This document shows, in pieces, positions 43,238 through 52,053 of a DNA stretch of 57,374 nucleotides. The notes under the pieces were generated by a model that was given only the letters and a program-made list of their open reading frames with translations, was not told where the DNA came from and did not search any database. The position numbers were made by a program, and so were the translations under genes. The stretch lies in NCBI RefSeq assembly GCF_014180685.1, contig NZ_JACEHF010000001.1, positions 137,976 to 195,349 of the forward strand, written 5' to 3'. The DNA is from Nocardioides pelophilus (GTDB taxonomy: Bacteria; Actinomycetota; Actinomycetes; Propionibacteriales; Nocardioidaceae). The stretch's first letter is position 1. Each line of letters opens with the position of its first letter.

Positions 43238-44641
43238 TGTGATGTCTCAGGACATCGGTGACAGATCTGCCTCAGGACTGCGGTGACGCTTGGTGTGTCA
43301 GGACATCGGTGTCGCTTCTTTGGTGGCGGAGGCTGCTGGCGCCGACGTAGGTGATGCCGGGTGGCGGCCAGTCGCCCTCGGCGATGAAGGTGCCTTGGTG
43401 GTCGAAGAACTCCACGGTCTTGGTCTGGTAGATGACGTAGGCGAGTTGGCCGGCGTAGCGGCGGCCGATCATGAAGTCGACCTTGCGGGCTCGGATCACC
43501 CCGTTGAAGCGGACGGTGGTGATGCGGACCCCGTCGACGGCGTGCTTGCCTCCGCGTCCCGCTGATGCGTCCTGCGGGGGGCGGGGTGGCTCTGCTTTGG
43601 CGGTGGCGGTCCACGCCTGCGCCGGGGTGATGCGGCCGGGCAGGCTCTGGTGGGGCCGCTGGGTGTTGTAGATGAGGTCGAAGGCGTCGACTTGGGTCTG
43701 GAGCTCGGCCAGGCTGCCGGCCAGGCGCTGTTTGCCCAGGAACCGGAACAGCGTCTGGTGGAGCCGTTCGTTCTTGCCCTGGGTGGTCGGCTTGTAGGGC
43801 TTGCCGGTGATCGGCTCAACACCGAGTGAGGTGACGTAGGTGACGAGCTGGCCGACCATCCCACGCCGGGACGGGTTCAACGCCAGGCCGTTGTCGGTGA
43901 GGAGCCGTTGAGGGACACCGTGGGCCCGGATGCCCTTCTTGACCACCGCGATCGCGGCGTCAACGGTCTCCCCGGGCGCCACGAGTGAAGCCAGGGCGTA
44001 GCGGGAGTGGTCGTCGATGAACTGGAAGATCACGCAGCTGCGGCCATGAGTCAGGACGTACTCGGTGGCGTCGAGTTGCCAGCACGCGTTCGGTGCCGGG
44101 TAGACGAAGCGGCGCCACGCCGCCCTCGGCTTCTTTCTCGGCTCGGCCCGGGCCACTCCTGTCTCGCGGAAGATCCTGGCCAACGACGCCACCGACGGTG
44201 CGTCCAGGCCCAGGGAAACCATCTTGTCGTGCACGCTGATCGGCCCGTGATCCAGACCCGAGGACTCCAACGCCGCCCGCACTCCCAACGCCTGCTCCTT
44301 GACCGTGGAGTCGATCCGGGTCGGACTGGTCTTGGGGCGGCGACTCCGTGGCTCCAACGCAGCGGCCTGTCCCTCATCGCGGGCGCGAGCCAAGATCACA
44401 TAGAACGTCTTCCGCGAGATCTGGTGCTCGGCACAGAACGTGGTCACCGACCCACGAGGTGCGTCCGGAGGCCATCGCGCGATCGCCAGACGGATCCGGG
44501 CATCAACAGGCTCGTTCCTCGACATCGGCCAAGTCGACCCGCTCCGGCCGACTCACGCGGGGGAACTGTCACCACCACGCACCCCGGAACTGTCACCGAT
44601 GTCCTGACACAGACTCGTCACCGATGTGTTGAGACATGACA
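43238..44641 (-). mobile_element. IS481-type insertion sequence A
   Basis: A 1404-bp element with imperfect terminal inverted repeats: TGTGATGTCTCAGGACATCG at the left and TGTCATGTCTCAACACATCG read inward from the right. It carries one transposase gene. Both ends contain further copies of the ACATCGGTGAC motif (for example at about 44588-44609), probably transposase binding sites. It is flanked by identical 15-bp direct repeats. Confidence 0.85.
43272..44525 (-). CDS. IS481-type transposase A
   Basis: A 417-residue DDE transposase. An N-terminal helix-turn-helix (VTTFCAEHQISRKTFYVILA) precedes a second DNA-binding region with RSRRPKTSP. The rve-type core shows the catalytic residues in WQLDATEYV, LLTDNGLALN and GKNERLHQTLFRFL (D, D, E), with QRPHQSLPG following as in the IS481 family. 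The length is normal for an intact enzyme and I see no frameshift. The ATG lies close to the right end of the element. Confidence 0.92.
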   Translation of the reverse strand: MSRNEPVDARIRLAIARWPPDAPRGSVTTFCAEHQISRKTFYVILARARDEGQAAALEPRSRRPKTSPTRIDSTVKEQALGVRAALESSGLDHGPISVHDKMVSLGLDAPSVASLARIFRETGVARAEPRKKPRAAWRRFVYPAPNACWQLDATEYVLTHGRSCVIFQFIDDHSRYALASLVAPGETVDAAIAVVKKGIRAHGVPQRLLTDNGLALNPSRRGMVGQLVTYVTSLGVEPITGKPYKPTTQGKNERLHQTLFRFLGKQRLAGSLAELQTQVDAFDLIYNTQRPHQSLPGRITPAQAWTATAKAEPPRPPQDASAGRGGKHAVDGVRITTVRFNGVIRARKVDFMIGRRYAGQLAYVIYQTKTVEFFDHQGTFIAEGDWPPPGITYVGASSLRHQRSDTDVLTHQASPQS

Positions 44642-44656
44642 AATGAAAAAGATCCC
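44642..44656. repeat. 15-bp direct repeat, copy 2 (between IS-A and IS-B)
   Basis: AATGAAAAAGATCCC, identical to the copy at 43223 and shared by both elements, which are otherwise different. Confidence 0.75.
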
Positions 44657-44797
44657 TGTGATGTCTCAGGACATCGGTGACAGTTCTGCCTCAGGACTCT
44701 GGTGACGGTTGATGTGTCGGGACATCGGTGACGATCGGGCCATGTCTCAAGACATCGGTGACGGTTGCGCTGTCTCTCAGGACATCGGTGACAGTTG
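44657..44797. repeat. Subterminal repeats of IS-B
   Basis: Motif ACATCGGTGAC, mostly preceded by TGTCTCAGG, TGTCGGG or TGTCTCAAG, occurs about five times at irregular spacing within the left end, overlapping the end of the transposase gene. It probably forms an array of transposase binding sites. Confidence 0.65.
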
Positions 44798-46109
44798 GGG
44801 CCTCCCCGGGGACGTCGCGGGCGATGGGGTTGGGGCGAAGGTGTTCGGCGCGGACGTAGCTGGTGCCAGGGGCGGGCCAGTCGGCTTCGGCGATGTAGGT
44901 GCCGTGGTGGTCGAAGAACTCCAGGGTCGTGGCGTGGTACAGGACGTAGGCGGTCTGGCCGGCGTACTGACGGCCGATGAGGAACTCGGTTCTGCGGGCC
45001 CGGACCGTGCCGTTGCTGCGCACGGTCGTGGTGCGGAGTCCCTCGGCTACGGGCACCTGACGGTGGAGCTGGCGTCGGCCGGGCGATGCTGAGGATGGCG
45101 TCGCGGGTTTCAGTGTCGGCGGCTTCATCGGTCCGATGCTGCGCAGGGCACCTGGGGAGCTGATCGGTGGTTCGGCGACCGGGGTGGCGTCCCATGCCTC
45201 TTGCGGAGTGATCCGTCCGGGCAGGCCCTGGTGGGGGCGTTGGGTGTTGTAGATGTAGTCGAACTGGTCGACCTGCGCCTGCAGCTGGCCAAGCGAGCCG
45301 GCCAGCGGCTGCTTGTCGAGCCAGCGGAACAGGGTCTGGTGGAAGCGCTCGTTCTTGCCCTGGGTGGTGGGCTTGTAGGGCTTGCCGGTGATCGGATCGA
45401 CACCCAAGGCCTTCAGGTGGGTCACCAGACGACCCAGGGCGCCGCGCCTTGAGGGGTTCAGGGCGTTCCCGTTGTCGGACAGGAGCCGTTGCGGGACGCC
45501 GTGGGCGGCGATGCCCTTGTTGACCACCGCGATGGCTGCTTCAGATGTCTCGCCGAAGGCGACGTGGGAGGCGACCGCGAGCCGGGAGTGGTCGTCGATG
45601 AGCTGGAAGATCACGCACTTGCGACCGCCGGCCAGGACGTACTCGGTGGCGTCGAGTTGCCAGCACGCGTTCGGAGCCGGGTAGACGAACCTGCGCCAGG
45701 CCGACCGGGGCTTCTTCTTCGGCTCCAGCCGGGCCACGCCCTTGTCCCGGAAGATCCGCGCCAACGTCGCCACCGACGGCACCGGCGTCATGCCCAGAGC
45801 GAGCATCTTGTCGTGGACGCTGATCGGGCCATAGTCCAGACCCGAGGACTCCAATGCGGTGCGCACCCCGAGCGCTTGCTGCTTGATCTCCTCGGTGATC
45901 CGGTTCGGGGAGGTCCGCGGCCGGCGTGAGCGAGGCTCCAACGCCGCGGCCTGACCCTCGGCCTTGGCGCGGGCCAAGATCGCATAGAACGTCTTGCGGG
46001 AGATCTGATGCTCGAGACAGAAGCTGGTCACCGCCCCACGCGGCGAATCGGCCGGCCACAGCGAGATAGCGAGACGGACACGGGCATCTACAGGCTCATT
46101 TTTCGACAC
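44691..46109 (-). CDS. IS481-type transposase B
   Basis: A 472-residue DDE transposase, longer than transposase A by a proline- and serine-rich insert after the catalytic core (LRSIGPMKPPTLKPATPSSA). The helix-turn-helix (VTSFCLEHQISRKTFYAILA) and the catalytic blocks WQLDATEYV, LLSDNGNALN and GKNERFHQTLFRWL are present, so the enzyme looks intact. The GLPGRITPQEAW after the core is shared with transposase A. Confidence 0.92.
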   Translation of the reverse strand: MSKNEPVDARVRLAISLWPADSPRGAVTSFCLEHQISRKTFYAILARAKAEGQAAALEPRSRRPRTSPNRITEEIKQQALGVRTALESSGLDYGPISVHDKMLALGMTPVPSVATLARIFRDKGVARLEPKKKPRSAWRRFVYPAPNACWQLDATEYVLAGGRKCVIFQLIDDHSRLAVASHVAFGETSEAAIAVVNKGIAAHGVPQRLLSDNGNALNPSRRGALGRLVTHLKALGVDPITGKPYKPTTQGKNERFHQTLFRWLDKQPLAGSLGQLQAQVDQFDYIYNTQRPHQGLPGRITPQEAWDATPVAEPPISSPGALRSIGPMKPPTLKPATPSSASPGRRQLHRQVPVAEGLRTTTVRSNGTVRARRTEFLIGRQYAGQTAYVLYHATTLEFFDHHGTYIAEADWPAPGTSYVRAEHLRPNPIARDVPGEAPTVTDVLRDSATVTDVLRHGPIVTDVPTHQPSPES

Positions 46110-46242
46110 CGGAGAAGTCGAGCCGCCGCCCCACCACCCCCCTGAGCCGGGCCGGTCCTGAAGTAAGTGTCACCACCAAGACCCCTGGTTGTGTCACCGA
46201 TGTCCTGAGGCAGAACTGTCACCGAAGTCCCGAGAGATAACA

Positions 46243-46257
46243 AATGAAAAAGATCCC
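46243..46257. repeat. 15-bp direct repeat, copy 3 (right flank of IS-B)
   Basis: AATGAAAAAGATCCC again, directly after the right end of IS-B; the bases after it differ from those after the other copies. Confidence 0.75.
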
Positions 46258-46447
46258 GGCCGACCCTTGCGCGGTGTCGAGATGTCGGGATGCAGCGAAC
46301 CTTTCCAAACGGCGCCGATGTTCCTTTCAACACCGGACACCGGATCACTACACATTGAGCGCCGTGGATGACGCGCTTGGCTGCAGTACAACGGGATGAC
46401 CGCGGCCGGGCGGGGCAGTTCGAATTTCGAGGACCGCAAGCCCGCTG

Positions 46448-47170
46448 GTGGCTACTCTCCACGGCGTGGGTAACGCGTCGGGGAAGCAGACAAGTCGCGA
46501 GGAAGAGATCGCGTTCCTAGCCATGGAGCAGGTGCTCAAGGTCGACATCGAACTCGCGGATGCGGGGGCCGGTGACAGGCAGCCCGACGGCGCCTGGGTC
46601 TATCCCGACAGTGGGCGACGCCATGCGGTCGTCGAGATCACCTCACCCCCAGCCACGAGCCTTTTGGCCAGTTGGGCGGCCGCGAAGAGGGAGGGTCGGG
46701 CACAGAGCGAGTCCGGATCGGTGGACCTGCGCTTGGGAGAGCTCGCGGAGGTGTGTACTGAGATCCTCGCGGAGGACTGGGCCAAGGCCAACCTGGACAA
46801 GCTGCTGGCCAAGTCGGCGGACGAGCGGCACCTGTTCCTGCTCGGACGCGGCCACGACGTGCAGCACTACTTCTACAGGCTCTCCGATTCGTACGACGAC
46901 GGGACAGCTGAGCACGTAGATGAGCTCTCTCTGCCCGACGGCATCACGGATGTCTGGTTCCGTGGCAGAGCACGGCGAGACCCGGTCGAGCCGCTCGGCG
47001 CATGGGAACTCTGGTTGGCGAGGTTCCAGCGCGGAGTGGGGTGGCACCGCTACGTGGTGACGATCGAGGAACAGCAGCTGCCAGCACCCAACGCTGGCAT
47101 CGCTGACGATCCGGCTCCCGAGGGCTGGCGCGAGCCGAAGAACCGAACCATCAATTCGATCAGCGACTAA
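46448..47170 (+). CDS. Hypothetical protein with possible nuclease-like core
   Basis: A 240-residue protein from a GTG at 46448 (a GTG at 46466 is also possible; neither has a clear ribosome binding site). The region RQPDGAWVYP followed by RRHAVVEITSP (residues about 45-67) has the spacing of a PD-(D/E)XK motif, PD then E-x-T, in which Thr replaces Lys. A DLRLGELAEVCTEILAED helix and a tryptophan-rich C-terminal half follow. It lies alone after the insertion sequences. The nuclease suggestion is weak and only from motif spacing. Confidence 0.65.
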   Translation: MATLHGVGNASGKQTSREEEIAFLAMEQVLKVDIELADAGAGDRQPDGAWVYPDSGRRHAVVEITSPPATSLLASWAAAKREGRAQSESGSVDLRLGELAEVCTEILAEDWAKANLDKLLAKSADERHLFLLGRGHDVQHYFYRLSDSYDDGTAEHVDELSLPDGITDVWFRGRARRDPVEPLGAWELWLARFQRGVGWHRYVVTIEEQQLPAPNAGIADDPAPEGWREPKNRTINSISD

Positions 47171-47255
47171 CGCGGTGCCGGCTCCCAGTTCCAGGCTGAG
47201 TGGATCGTGCAGGTACCGCTGGATCCCTCATACCGTCGCCTAGGCGGCCAGCGAG

Positions 47256-47870
47256 TCACAACATTGTGTGGCGCGGAGAGCCCGTCCACCGTAGTTCTTC
47301 GGGCAGGTGCGACATGTCGTTGAACACCACCACGGTCGGTGGCCGGTCCGTGTCGTACCTAATCACGGTCAAAGCGGCGTGGCCGTTGTCGATGCCCAGC
47401 CAACGCCACGCTGGAGCCGCGTACGCATGGCGTACCAGCCATCCGACGGTGAAGGCGTGAGTCACGACGAGATGGTGGGTGTCGTCTTCGCCTTGCTCCG
47501 GCCCAGCCAGCAGCCGGATGGCATCCGCCGCGAGCTCCGCTCCCTGTGCGGCGTCCTCCACCGAAACGTCGGCCAGGAACGCCATCACGCCGGCGCGATA
47601 CTCCGGGTCGACCTCGTCCGGAGGCGGCCGATGCGGGACGTAGTCACCGGCAGCGTCGAGCTTGGTAGCCGGCACCTGGCTGCCGAGTTGCTTTGAGACG
47701 AGTTGTGCGGTCTCCGTCGCCCTCGGCAGCGGGCCATGATGAACCGATGCGAAGGGCACCTTCGACAGCCGCCGCCCCAGCAGAATGGCCTGCTGGACGC
47801 CCTGCTCGGTCAGCCTGCCGTCGTCGCCCGGTTCGGCGTGTCGAGCAAGGTAGAGGTGTCGCACTGACAT
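47256..47870 (-). CDS. Histidine phosphatase family protein
   Basis: A 204-residue enzyme of the phosphoglycerate-mutase-like superfamily. The signature RHAE (LYLARHAEPGD at the start, with the catalytic His) and a second His in VVTHAFTVGWLVRHAY are present; LPRATETAQL supplies the Arg of the phosphate pocket. These enzymes remove phosphate from small molecules or proteins; the substrate cannot be told. I start at the ATG at 47870 (three codons after another ATG) because the family begins directly before the RHxE motif. It does not look transfer-related. Confidence 0.8.
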   Translation of the reverse strand: MSVRHLYLARHAEPGDDGRLTEQGVQQAILLGRRLSKVPFASVHHGPLPRATETAQLVSKQLGSQVPATKLDAAGDYVPHRPPPDEVDPEYRAGVMAFLADVSVEDAAQGAELAADAIRLLAGPEQGEDDTHHLVVTHAFTVGWLVRHAYAAPAWRWLGIDNGHAALTVIRYDTDRPPTVVVFNDMSHLPEELRWTGSPRHTML

Positions 47871-48039
47871 GCCGTGCATTCCATCACGAACACTTGTGGC
47901 CGCTAGGCGGCATCACGCCGACCGCGGGCGTCGTCCGCCCGACATGCCAGCCAGCGCGACACCGTCCGGAACCCAACGAAGGTCCGCGGCCCCGGCGCGT
48001 GACCTGCGGACGTCGCAGGGCCTCGGGGAGGCGAGGCGC

Positions 48040-48813
48040 TCAGGATGCCTTGGTTATGCGGCTGCCGACCTCATGGGGCGACGGGACGTAGTCGTCGACG
48101 CCCACGTCCCACTCCGCACCGTCGCGAGCACGGTGCGGGCCGTCGTGATAGTCGCGCAAGCAGCAGTCCTTGACCGTCACCGCGCCGTCGATCCGCACCC
48201 GCAGGTAAGCCTCGCAGAAGTACGAGCGGTAGCCGTAGGGGTCCGGCGGCGTGCGGAAGCCCTTGCCCTCAGCGACCAATTGAGCGCACGTCAAGCACTG
48301 ACCGTTCGTGACGGCCTCCGCCTCGGGCACGAACTCGTCGGCCAGCACGGCGCGGACCTTCCTGCCGCACGCGGCGGGCGGGCCGCTGCCGATGGGACCA
48401 CCGTAGAAGTGGACCGCGCCGGGCACGACCACTCCGTGCCACGGGTCGCCGTCCTGCGTCCCCGCCGCGTCAATCGCGTGGACCAGCCCGGGATCGTCGA
48501 GCAGCGCCTTAACCGCGAAGCCGTTCTCGCGCTTGCCGGTGACCTTGGCGTGGGCGACCCGCATGACGTGGGGGGTCGGCTGCCGGGCGTGGCCCGTGGC
48601 GGGCTGGGCGTCAGTCTCGCCCGCGAACTGAGGCGCAGGAGTCGGTCGCGCAGCGCGGATCTTGTCGCCGTACGTTGACTCGAAGCGGGCAACCGTGGCT
48701 GCCGACAGTGGCTGGTCGGCCTCGGCCACCCGGTAGCCGATCTTCTCCAACGCCAGCGTTAGGAACTTCGTCGTGACGCCGTAGCGATCGGCGACTTCTC
48801 GGACGGTGTACAC
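48040..48813 (-). CDS. Hypothetical protein with IF2-N-like helix-turn-helix start
   Basis: A 257-residue protein from a GTG at 48813, with GGAG six bases upstream. The first residues (VYTVREVADRYGVTTKFLTL) form a small helix-turn-helix, similar to the IF2-N or Lsr2-type N-terminal helical hairpin. The rest includes FYGGPIGSGPPAACG, AVTNGQCLTCAQLVAEG and KDCCLRDYHDGPH, with several Cys/His that could bind metal. I do not recognise the family. It may be a mobile-element cargo regulator. Confidence 0.6.
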   Translation of the reverse strand: MYTVREVADRYGVTTKFLTLALEKIGYRVAEADQPLSAATVARFESTYGDKIRAARPTPAPQFAGETDAQPATGHARQPTPHVMRVAHAKVTGKRENGFAVKALLDDPGLVHAIDAAGTQDGDPWHGVVVPGAVHFYGGPIGSGPPAACGRKVRAVLADEFVPEAEAVTNGQCLTCAQLVAEGKGFRTPPDPYGYRSYFCEAYLRVRIDGAVTVKDCCLRDYHDGPHRARDGAEWDVGVDDYVPSPHEVGSRITKAS

Positions 48814-49272
48814 GGGCGGCTCCTCGAACGTGTGTTCACAGCCTATGCGAGCGGAACGACAGTTCGTCGGAGCCACTCACGTCGAGAAGTCTCCCCGGTG
48901 CAGAGCCCCCGAACGTGACGCTCAAGCTGCCGCAACACTGCCCGCACGTAGCCCCGATCGCGCGACACCACATTGACGGGCCTGGGCGAATCGTGGCCGC
49001 TTTACCAAGATCCCCGCGGGGAGCTCGGCAATCTGCATTTCATCTCAACACGAGATGCAGCCAACCTTGACCGTCGCGAACGTTGGCTAAGGAGCACCTA
49101 GCCCTCAAGGGCTCGGCGCTCATCTCAGTGGCGGGTGCCATGTGGCTCATTCGGTCACGCTCAACCGGACAGCACGTTCGTTCCGGGTTCCCTTGGGCGT
49201 GTGAGACGCACGCGCTTCGCGGTCACAGTCGGTGGGTGCTCGTAACGTACGTCTCATGCTCAGGGGTATCCG
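48814..49272. other. Gap without recognisable gene
   Basis: No convincing coding region is seen in these 459 bases. It carries the promoters of two divergent genes (48040-48813 on minus, 49273 on plus). The ATG at 49273 has a weak CAGGGG upstream. No known repeat or insertion-sequence end was noticed. Confidence 0.4.
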
Positions 49273-50025
49273 ATGACCGATGCACTTGGCGGTTCCGACG
49301 GCATGCCGGAGCTCGAACTTCCTTTCCACATCGCCGACGCCACGTCGTGGCGGATGGTTGCGGAACTGGTCCGGAGACATCCCGACGAGTTGTGGGTACT
49401 CCGCACCTTTCCCTTCGAGGGTCACTACGACTGCCTGACGGTCGTGCGACGCTCGAGGCCGCTGGACTGGCCGGCGATCCGATTCAACCGCCATGGATGT
49501 CACGCAGACTTCGGCTGGTTCGGCCCGGGTGAGGCGCCGGCTGCCCCTACTCAGGGGTCGCTGATCAGGTGGACTGATTACCTATATGCGGAGGATCCCC
49601 GCGACTGGCTTGCCGAGCTCGAGGCGCGAGTCGGGCTGCCAAAGCCGCGTCGCCGGCAGTTGCCGCCATCGACGCCGGCGTCGCTGACCGTGCGGTGGAT
49701 CGCCCAGTTCTTGTCGGCGCAGATCGGAGCCCGACCGAGGTGGACGGCCTGGACGGTCATCGACGCGGCGGCAAGCCGCTTCGGTTACAGCTTCGACGCC
49801 CTTCCTGGGCGCGCGCAGTGGGTAGAGGAGCAGGGCGATGACCTGGCTGCCGTTCACGGTGTCTGGTTCCTTGGAACCCATGACGGCGCCCCACACCTTG
49901 CGCTTTCATGGGCCGGCGACCTTTGGACGGCCAACGGAGCTCGCTGGCTGCTTCCCGCAGAGCGTAGGCCAGGCGAAAGCATCACGAGCCTGGTTGCACG
50001 TACCGCCGGTCCACATCTGCCGTAA
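49273..50025 (+). CDS. Hypothetical protein, first gene of nuclease-type operon
   Basis: A 250-residue soluble protein that I do not recognise. It contains FPFEGHYDCLTVVRR, HADFGWFGPGE and EDPRDWLAELEARVGLPKP in the first half, and RWTAWTVIDAAASRFGYSF with many tryptophans in the second. It is the first of four closely spaced plus-strand genes; the next starts 15 bases after its stop. No nuclease, kinase or membrane signature is seen, so it might be a regulator or partner of the following proteins. Confidence 0.7.
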   Translation: MTDALGGSDGMPELELPFHIADATSWRMVAELVRRHPDELWVLRTFPFEGHYDCLTVVRRSRPLDWPAIRFNRHGCHADFGWFGPGEAPAAPTQGSLIRWTDYLYAEDPRDWLAELEARVGLPKPRRRQLPPSTPASLTVRWIAQFLSAQIGARPRWTAWTVIDAAASRFGYSFDALPGRAQWVEEQGDDLAAVHGVWFLGTHDGAPHLALSWAGDLWTANGARWLLPAERRPGESITSLVARTAGPHLP

Positions 50026-50040
50026 TCGAGGGAGTGTCCT

Positions 50041-51021
50041 ATGCCGCCGTTTGGCCAGTTGCGCTACGACAGGTCCGTCAGCGAGGAGTTCCTCGGACAC
50101 TTCCTCCCTGACGGGTTCGCGTCCTCGCTGCTGCAGTACGCGAGAGCCCGATATCCGATCGACTTCCAATTCCGGAAAGACCCCAAGACGGGCGCGCAGT
50201 GGGCGACCCTCTACCTCGGGATGACCGCGGTCCTGAACGTTGAAGACAAGCGGGACAAGGGTGTTCGACTGACGGCTCACCCAAAATACGCGAACTCGCT
50301 CTATCACTGGGCCGACGACTGGGCTCAGACAAACAGTCCCGAAACCTGGCGCAGCCGATGGCCGGCCGTCGAGAACTACCTCGAACGAATCATCCCGGCA
50401 GTCATGACCGACGGCCGGCTGACTGCGACCGAAGGCCTGGTCCAGGCCGCGGTCTCCGTGTACATCGGCGACTCGACCCGCGTGATGCTCGACCGAGAGG
50501 TCACTCCGTACTTCCTCGACACGGCCACGAAGAACGCGATCCTGACTAGCTACTCCAACCCGCTCGCCGAGGCGATCGAAGCGAGCAATCCTGTGCCAGG
50601 CAAACCCCGGACTCCGTTCGGTGCACGCTGCGACGTGCTCGCGCTGCGAAAGGACGGTTGCCTGGTCGCGATCGAGGTGAAGCCGGGAAGCGTCGCATCG
50701 CTCGCCTGGGTTCCGGCGCAGGCGACCATGTACGCCCGTGTGCTGCAGCACTGGGTCGACAACGACCCCGGCTGGGCCGAGATCATCACGGCCTCCTACG
50801 AGCAGCGGCATCGGCTCGGCCTGGTCCCCGAAGGTTTCAAGCTGCCGAAGCTTCAGCCGCGCGTGGTCCCAGCTGTGGCCTTCCAGCGGATCGCCTCTGC
50901 TGAGTACATCGACCGGATGTTCAAGGTGCACAAGGCACTCCAGACCTCAACAGCGGGCCATCCCGACATCCAGTTCTTTGAGGTGTCGCTTTCGGGGCGA
51001 CTTGACGAGCGCCATCCCTGA
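50041..51021 (+). CDS. PD-(D/E)XK-type nuclease-like protein 1
   Basis: A 326-residue protein. Residues 193-216 show FGARCDVLALRKDG followed by VAIEVKPG: D198, then E212-x-K214, the spacing of the PD-(D/E)XK nuclease core. A helix with an acidic residue (TATEGLVQAAVSVY) precedes it as in many members. It should cut nucleic acid if the fold is right. The ATG has GAGGGAGTG about ten bases upstream. It is followed within four bases by a further nuclease-like gene. Confidence 0.7.
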   Translation: MPPFGQLRYDRSVSEEFLGHFLPDGFASSLLQYARARYPIDFQFRKDPKTGAQWATLYLGMTAVLNVEDKRDKGVRLTAHPKYANSLYHWADDWAQTNSPETWRSRWPAVENYLERIIPAVMTDGRLTATEGLVQAAVSVYIGDSTRVMLDREVTPYFLDTATKNAILTSYSNPLAEAIEASNPVPGKPRTPFGARCDVLALRKDGCLVAIEVKPGSVASLAWVPAQATMYARVLQHWVDNDPGWAEIITASYEQRHRLGLVPEGFKLPKLQPRVVPAVAFQRIASAEYIDRMFKVHKALQTSTAGHPDIQFFEVSLSGRLDERHP

Positions 51022-51024
51022 GTA

Positions 51025-52053
51025 GTGTCGGTGGTCGTCTCTACCGTCATCCACAACATGACAGAGATCGAGTTCGCGGCGGAGCAGCAGGCTCTCGCCA
51101 CCGCTTGGAAACAGCGAACCGCAGTCCTCCCCGACGCGGCCAAGGCGGCTGCGCCGTGGATCAACCACAAGGGCCAGCCGCGCGGTCGGTACGACTACTG
51201 CCTACCGACCGCCTTCGCCAACCACAACCTCCTGCCGAACGTGCGTCCCGGGGCGATCGCCCTCTTCGACGAGCTGAGGATTCCATGGCACTGCGGGGTC
51301 GACACTGGCCCTGGCAATCACCTGCTTTCCTCGCAGGTCCAATGCGTCAACGCTCTGTATCCGATGGTCACCGACCCCGGTCGGTTGTCGACGGTGTTCG
51401 GCCCGCTGCTCGACCTCGCCGAGGTGTTGCCGATCGAGCCGGACCGGTATCTGACGTTCGAGTACATCGGTCCAGCCGACTACTTCGGCGAAGGTAAGGG
51501 GCGACCACGAACCCGCGGCTCGATGTGCACGAGCGTTGACGCTGCCTTCCGCTACCGAACGACGTCCGGCGACATCGAACTTGCTCTGGTCGAATGGAAG
51601 TACACCGAGAGCTATCTGCGACCACGGCACCCCGACCCCACGAAGGACCAGGTGCGTGTCGGCCGCTACCTAGCCGACATCGAGGACACCCGGGGGCCGA
51701 TCCGCTCGGACGTACTTCCCATCGATCTGCTCTTCGACGAGCCGCTATACCAACTAACCCGGCAACAGCTCCTGGCCCACCGCCTCGAAGTGGATCGCGC
51801 GGAGGGCGCGTCGGTTGTGCGAGTGCTTCACGTCCTCTCGCCAGACAACCACGCGTTCCAGCGATCTCTCGTCCGGGAAGAGACGAACGCCATAGGAGAA
51901 TGTGTGGACGACGTGTGGGCCCAACTCCTGGCTCGGCGCGACCGATTCATGCACGTCAACCCGGACGTCTTTCTCAAATCGGCCGCGACGACGAGCGACG
52001 ACTACGTCGACCGCTACGCCCCCGCAAGGACGACGGCCGAGTCGAGATCATGA
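51025..52053 (+). CDS. PD-(D/E)XK-type nuclease-like protein 2
   Basis: A 342-residue protein from a GTG at 51025, or 331 residues from an ATG at 51058; neither has a strong ribosome binding site. The motif CTSVDAAFRYRTTSG then LALVEWKYTES supplies D172, E190-x-K192, resembling the restriction-like nucleases of the PGN_0703 type. A preceding SSQVQCVNALYPM matches the helix that carries a conserved Gln in that group. The TGA overlaps the next ATG (ATGA), so translation is coupled. Confidence 0.7.
   Translation: MSVVVSTVIHNMTEIEFAAEQQALATAWKQRTAVLPDAAKAAAPWINHKGQPRGRYDYCLPTAFANHNLLPNVRPGAIALFDELRIPWHCGVDTGPGNHLLSSQVQCVNALYPMVTDPGRLSTVFGPLLDLAEVLPIEPDRYLTFEYIGPADYFGEGKGRPRTRGSMCTSVDAAFRYRTTSGDIELALVEWKYTESYLRPRHPDPTKDQVRVGRYLADIEDTRGPIRSDVLPIDLLFDEPLYQLTRQQLLAHRLEVDRAEGASVVRVLHVLSPDNHAFQRSLVREETNAIGECVDDVWAQLLARRDRFMHVNPDVFLKSAATTSDDYVDRYAPARTTAESRS

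Larger units (their letters stand above)
44657..46242 (-). mobile_element. IS481-type insertion sequence B
   Basis: A 1586-bp element; ends TGTGATGTCTCAGGACATCG at the left and TGTTATCTCTCGGGACTTCG read inward from the right. The left end contains about five spaced copies of the ACATCGGTGAC motif (44657-44797), more than IS-A. The transposase is related to but clearly different from that of IS-A, so the two did not arise by a recent duplication. Confidence 0.85.

Noticed and set aside
43238..46242. A single composite transposon made of IS-A and IS-B
   Set aside because: Nothing but the 15-bp repeat lies between the two elements, and their transposases and ends differ, so they are two adjacent insertions.
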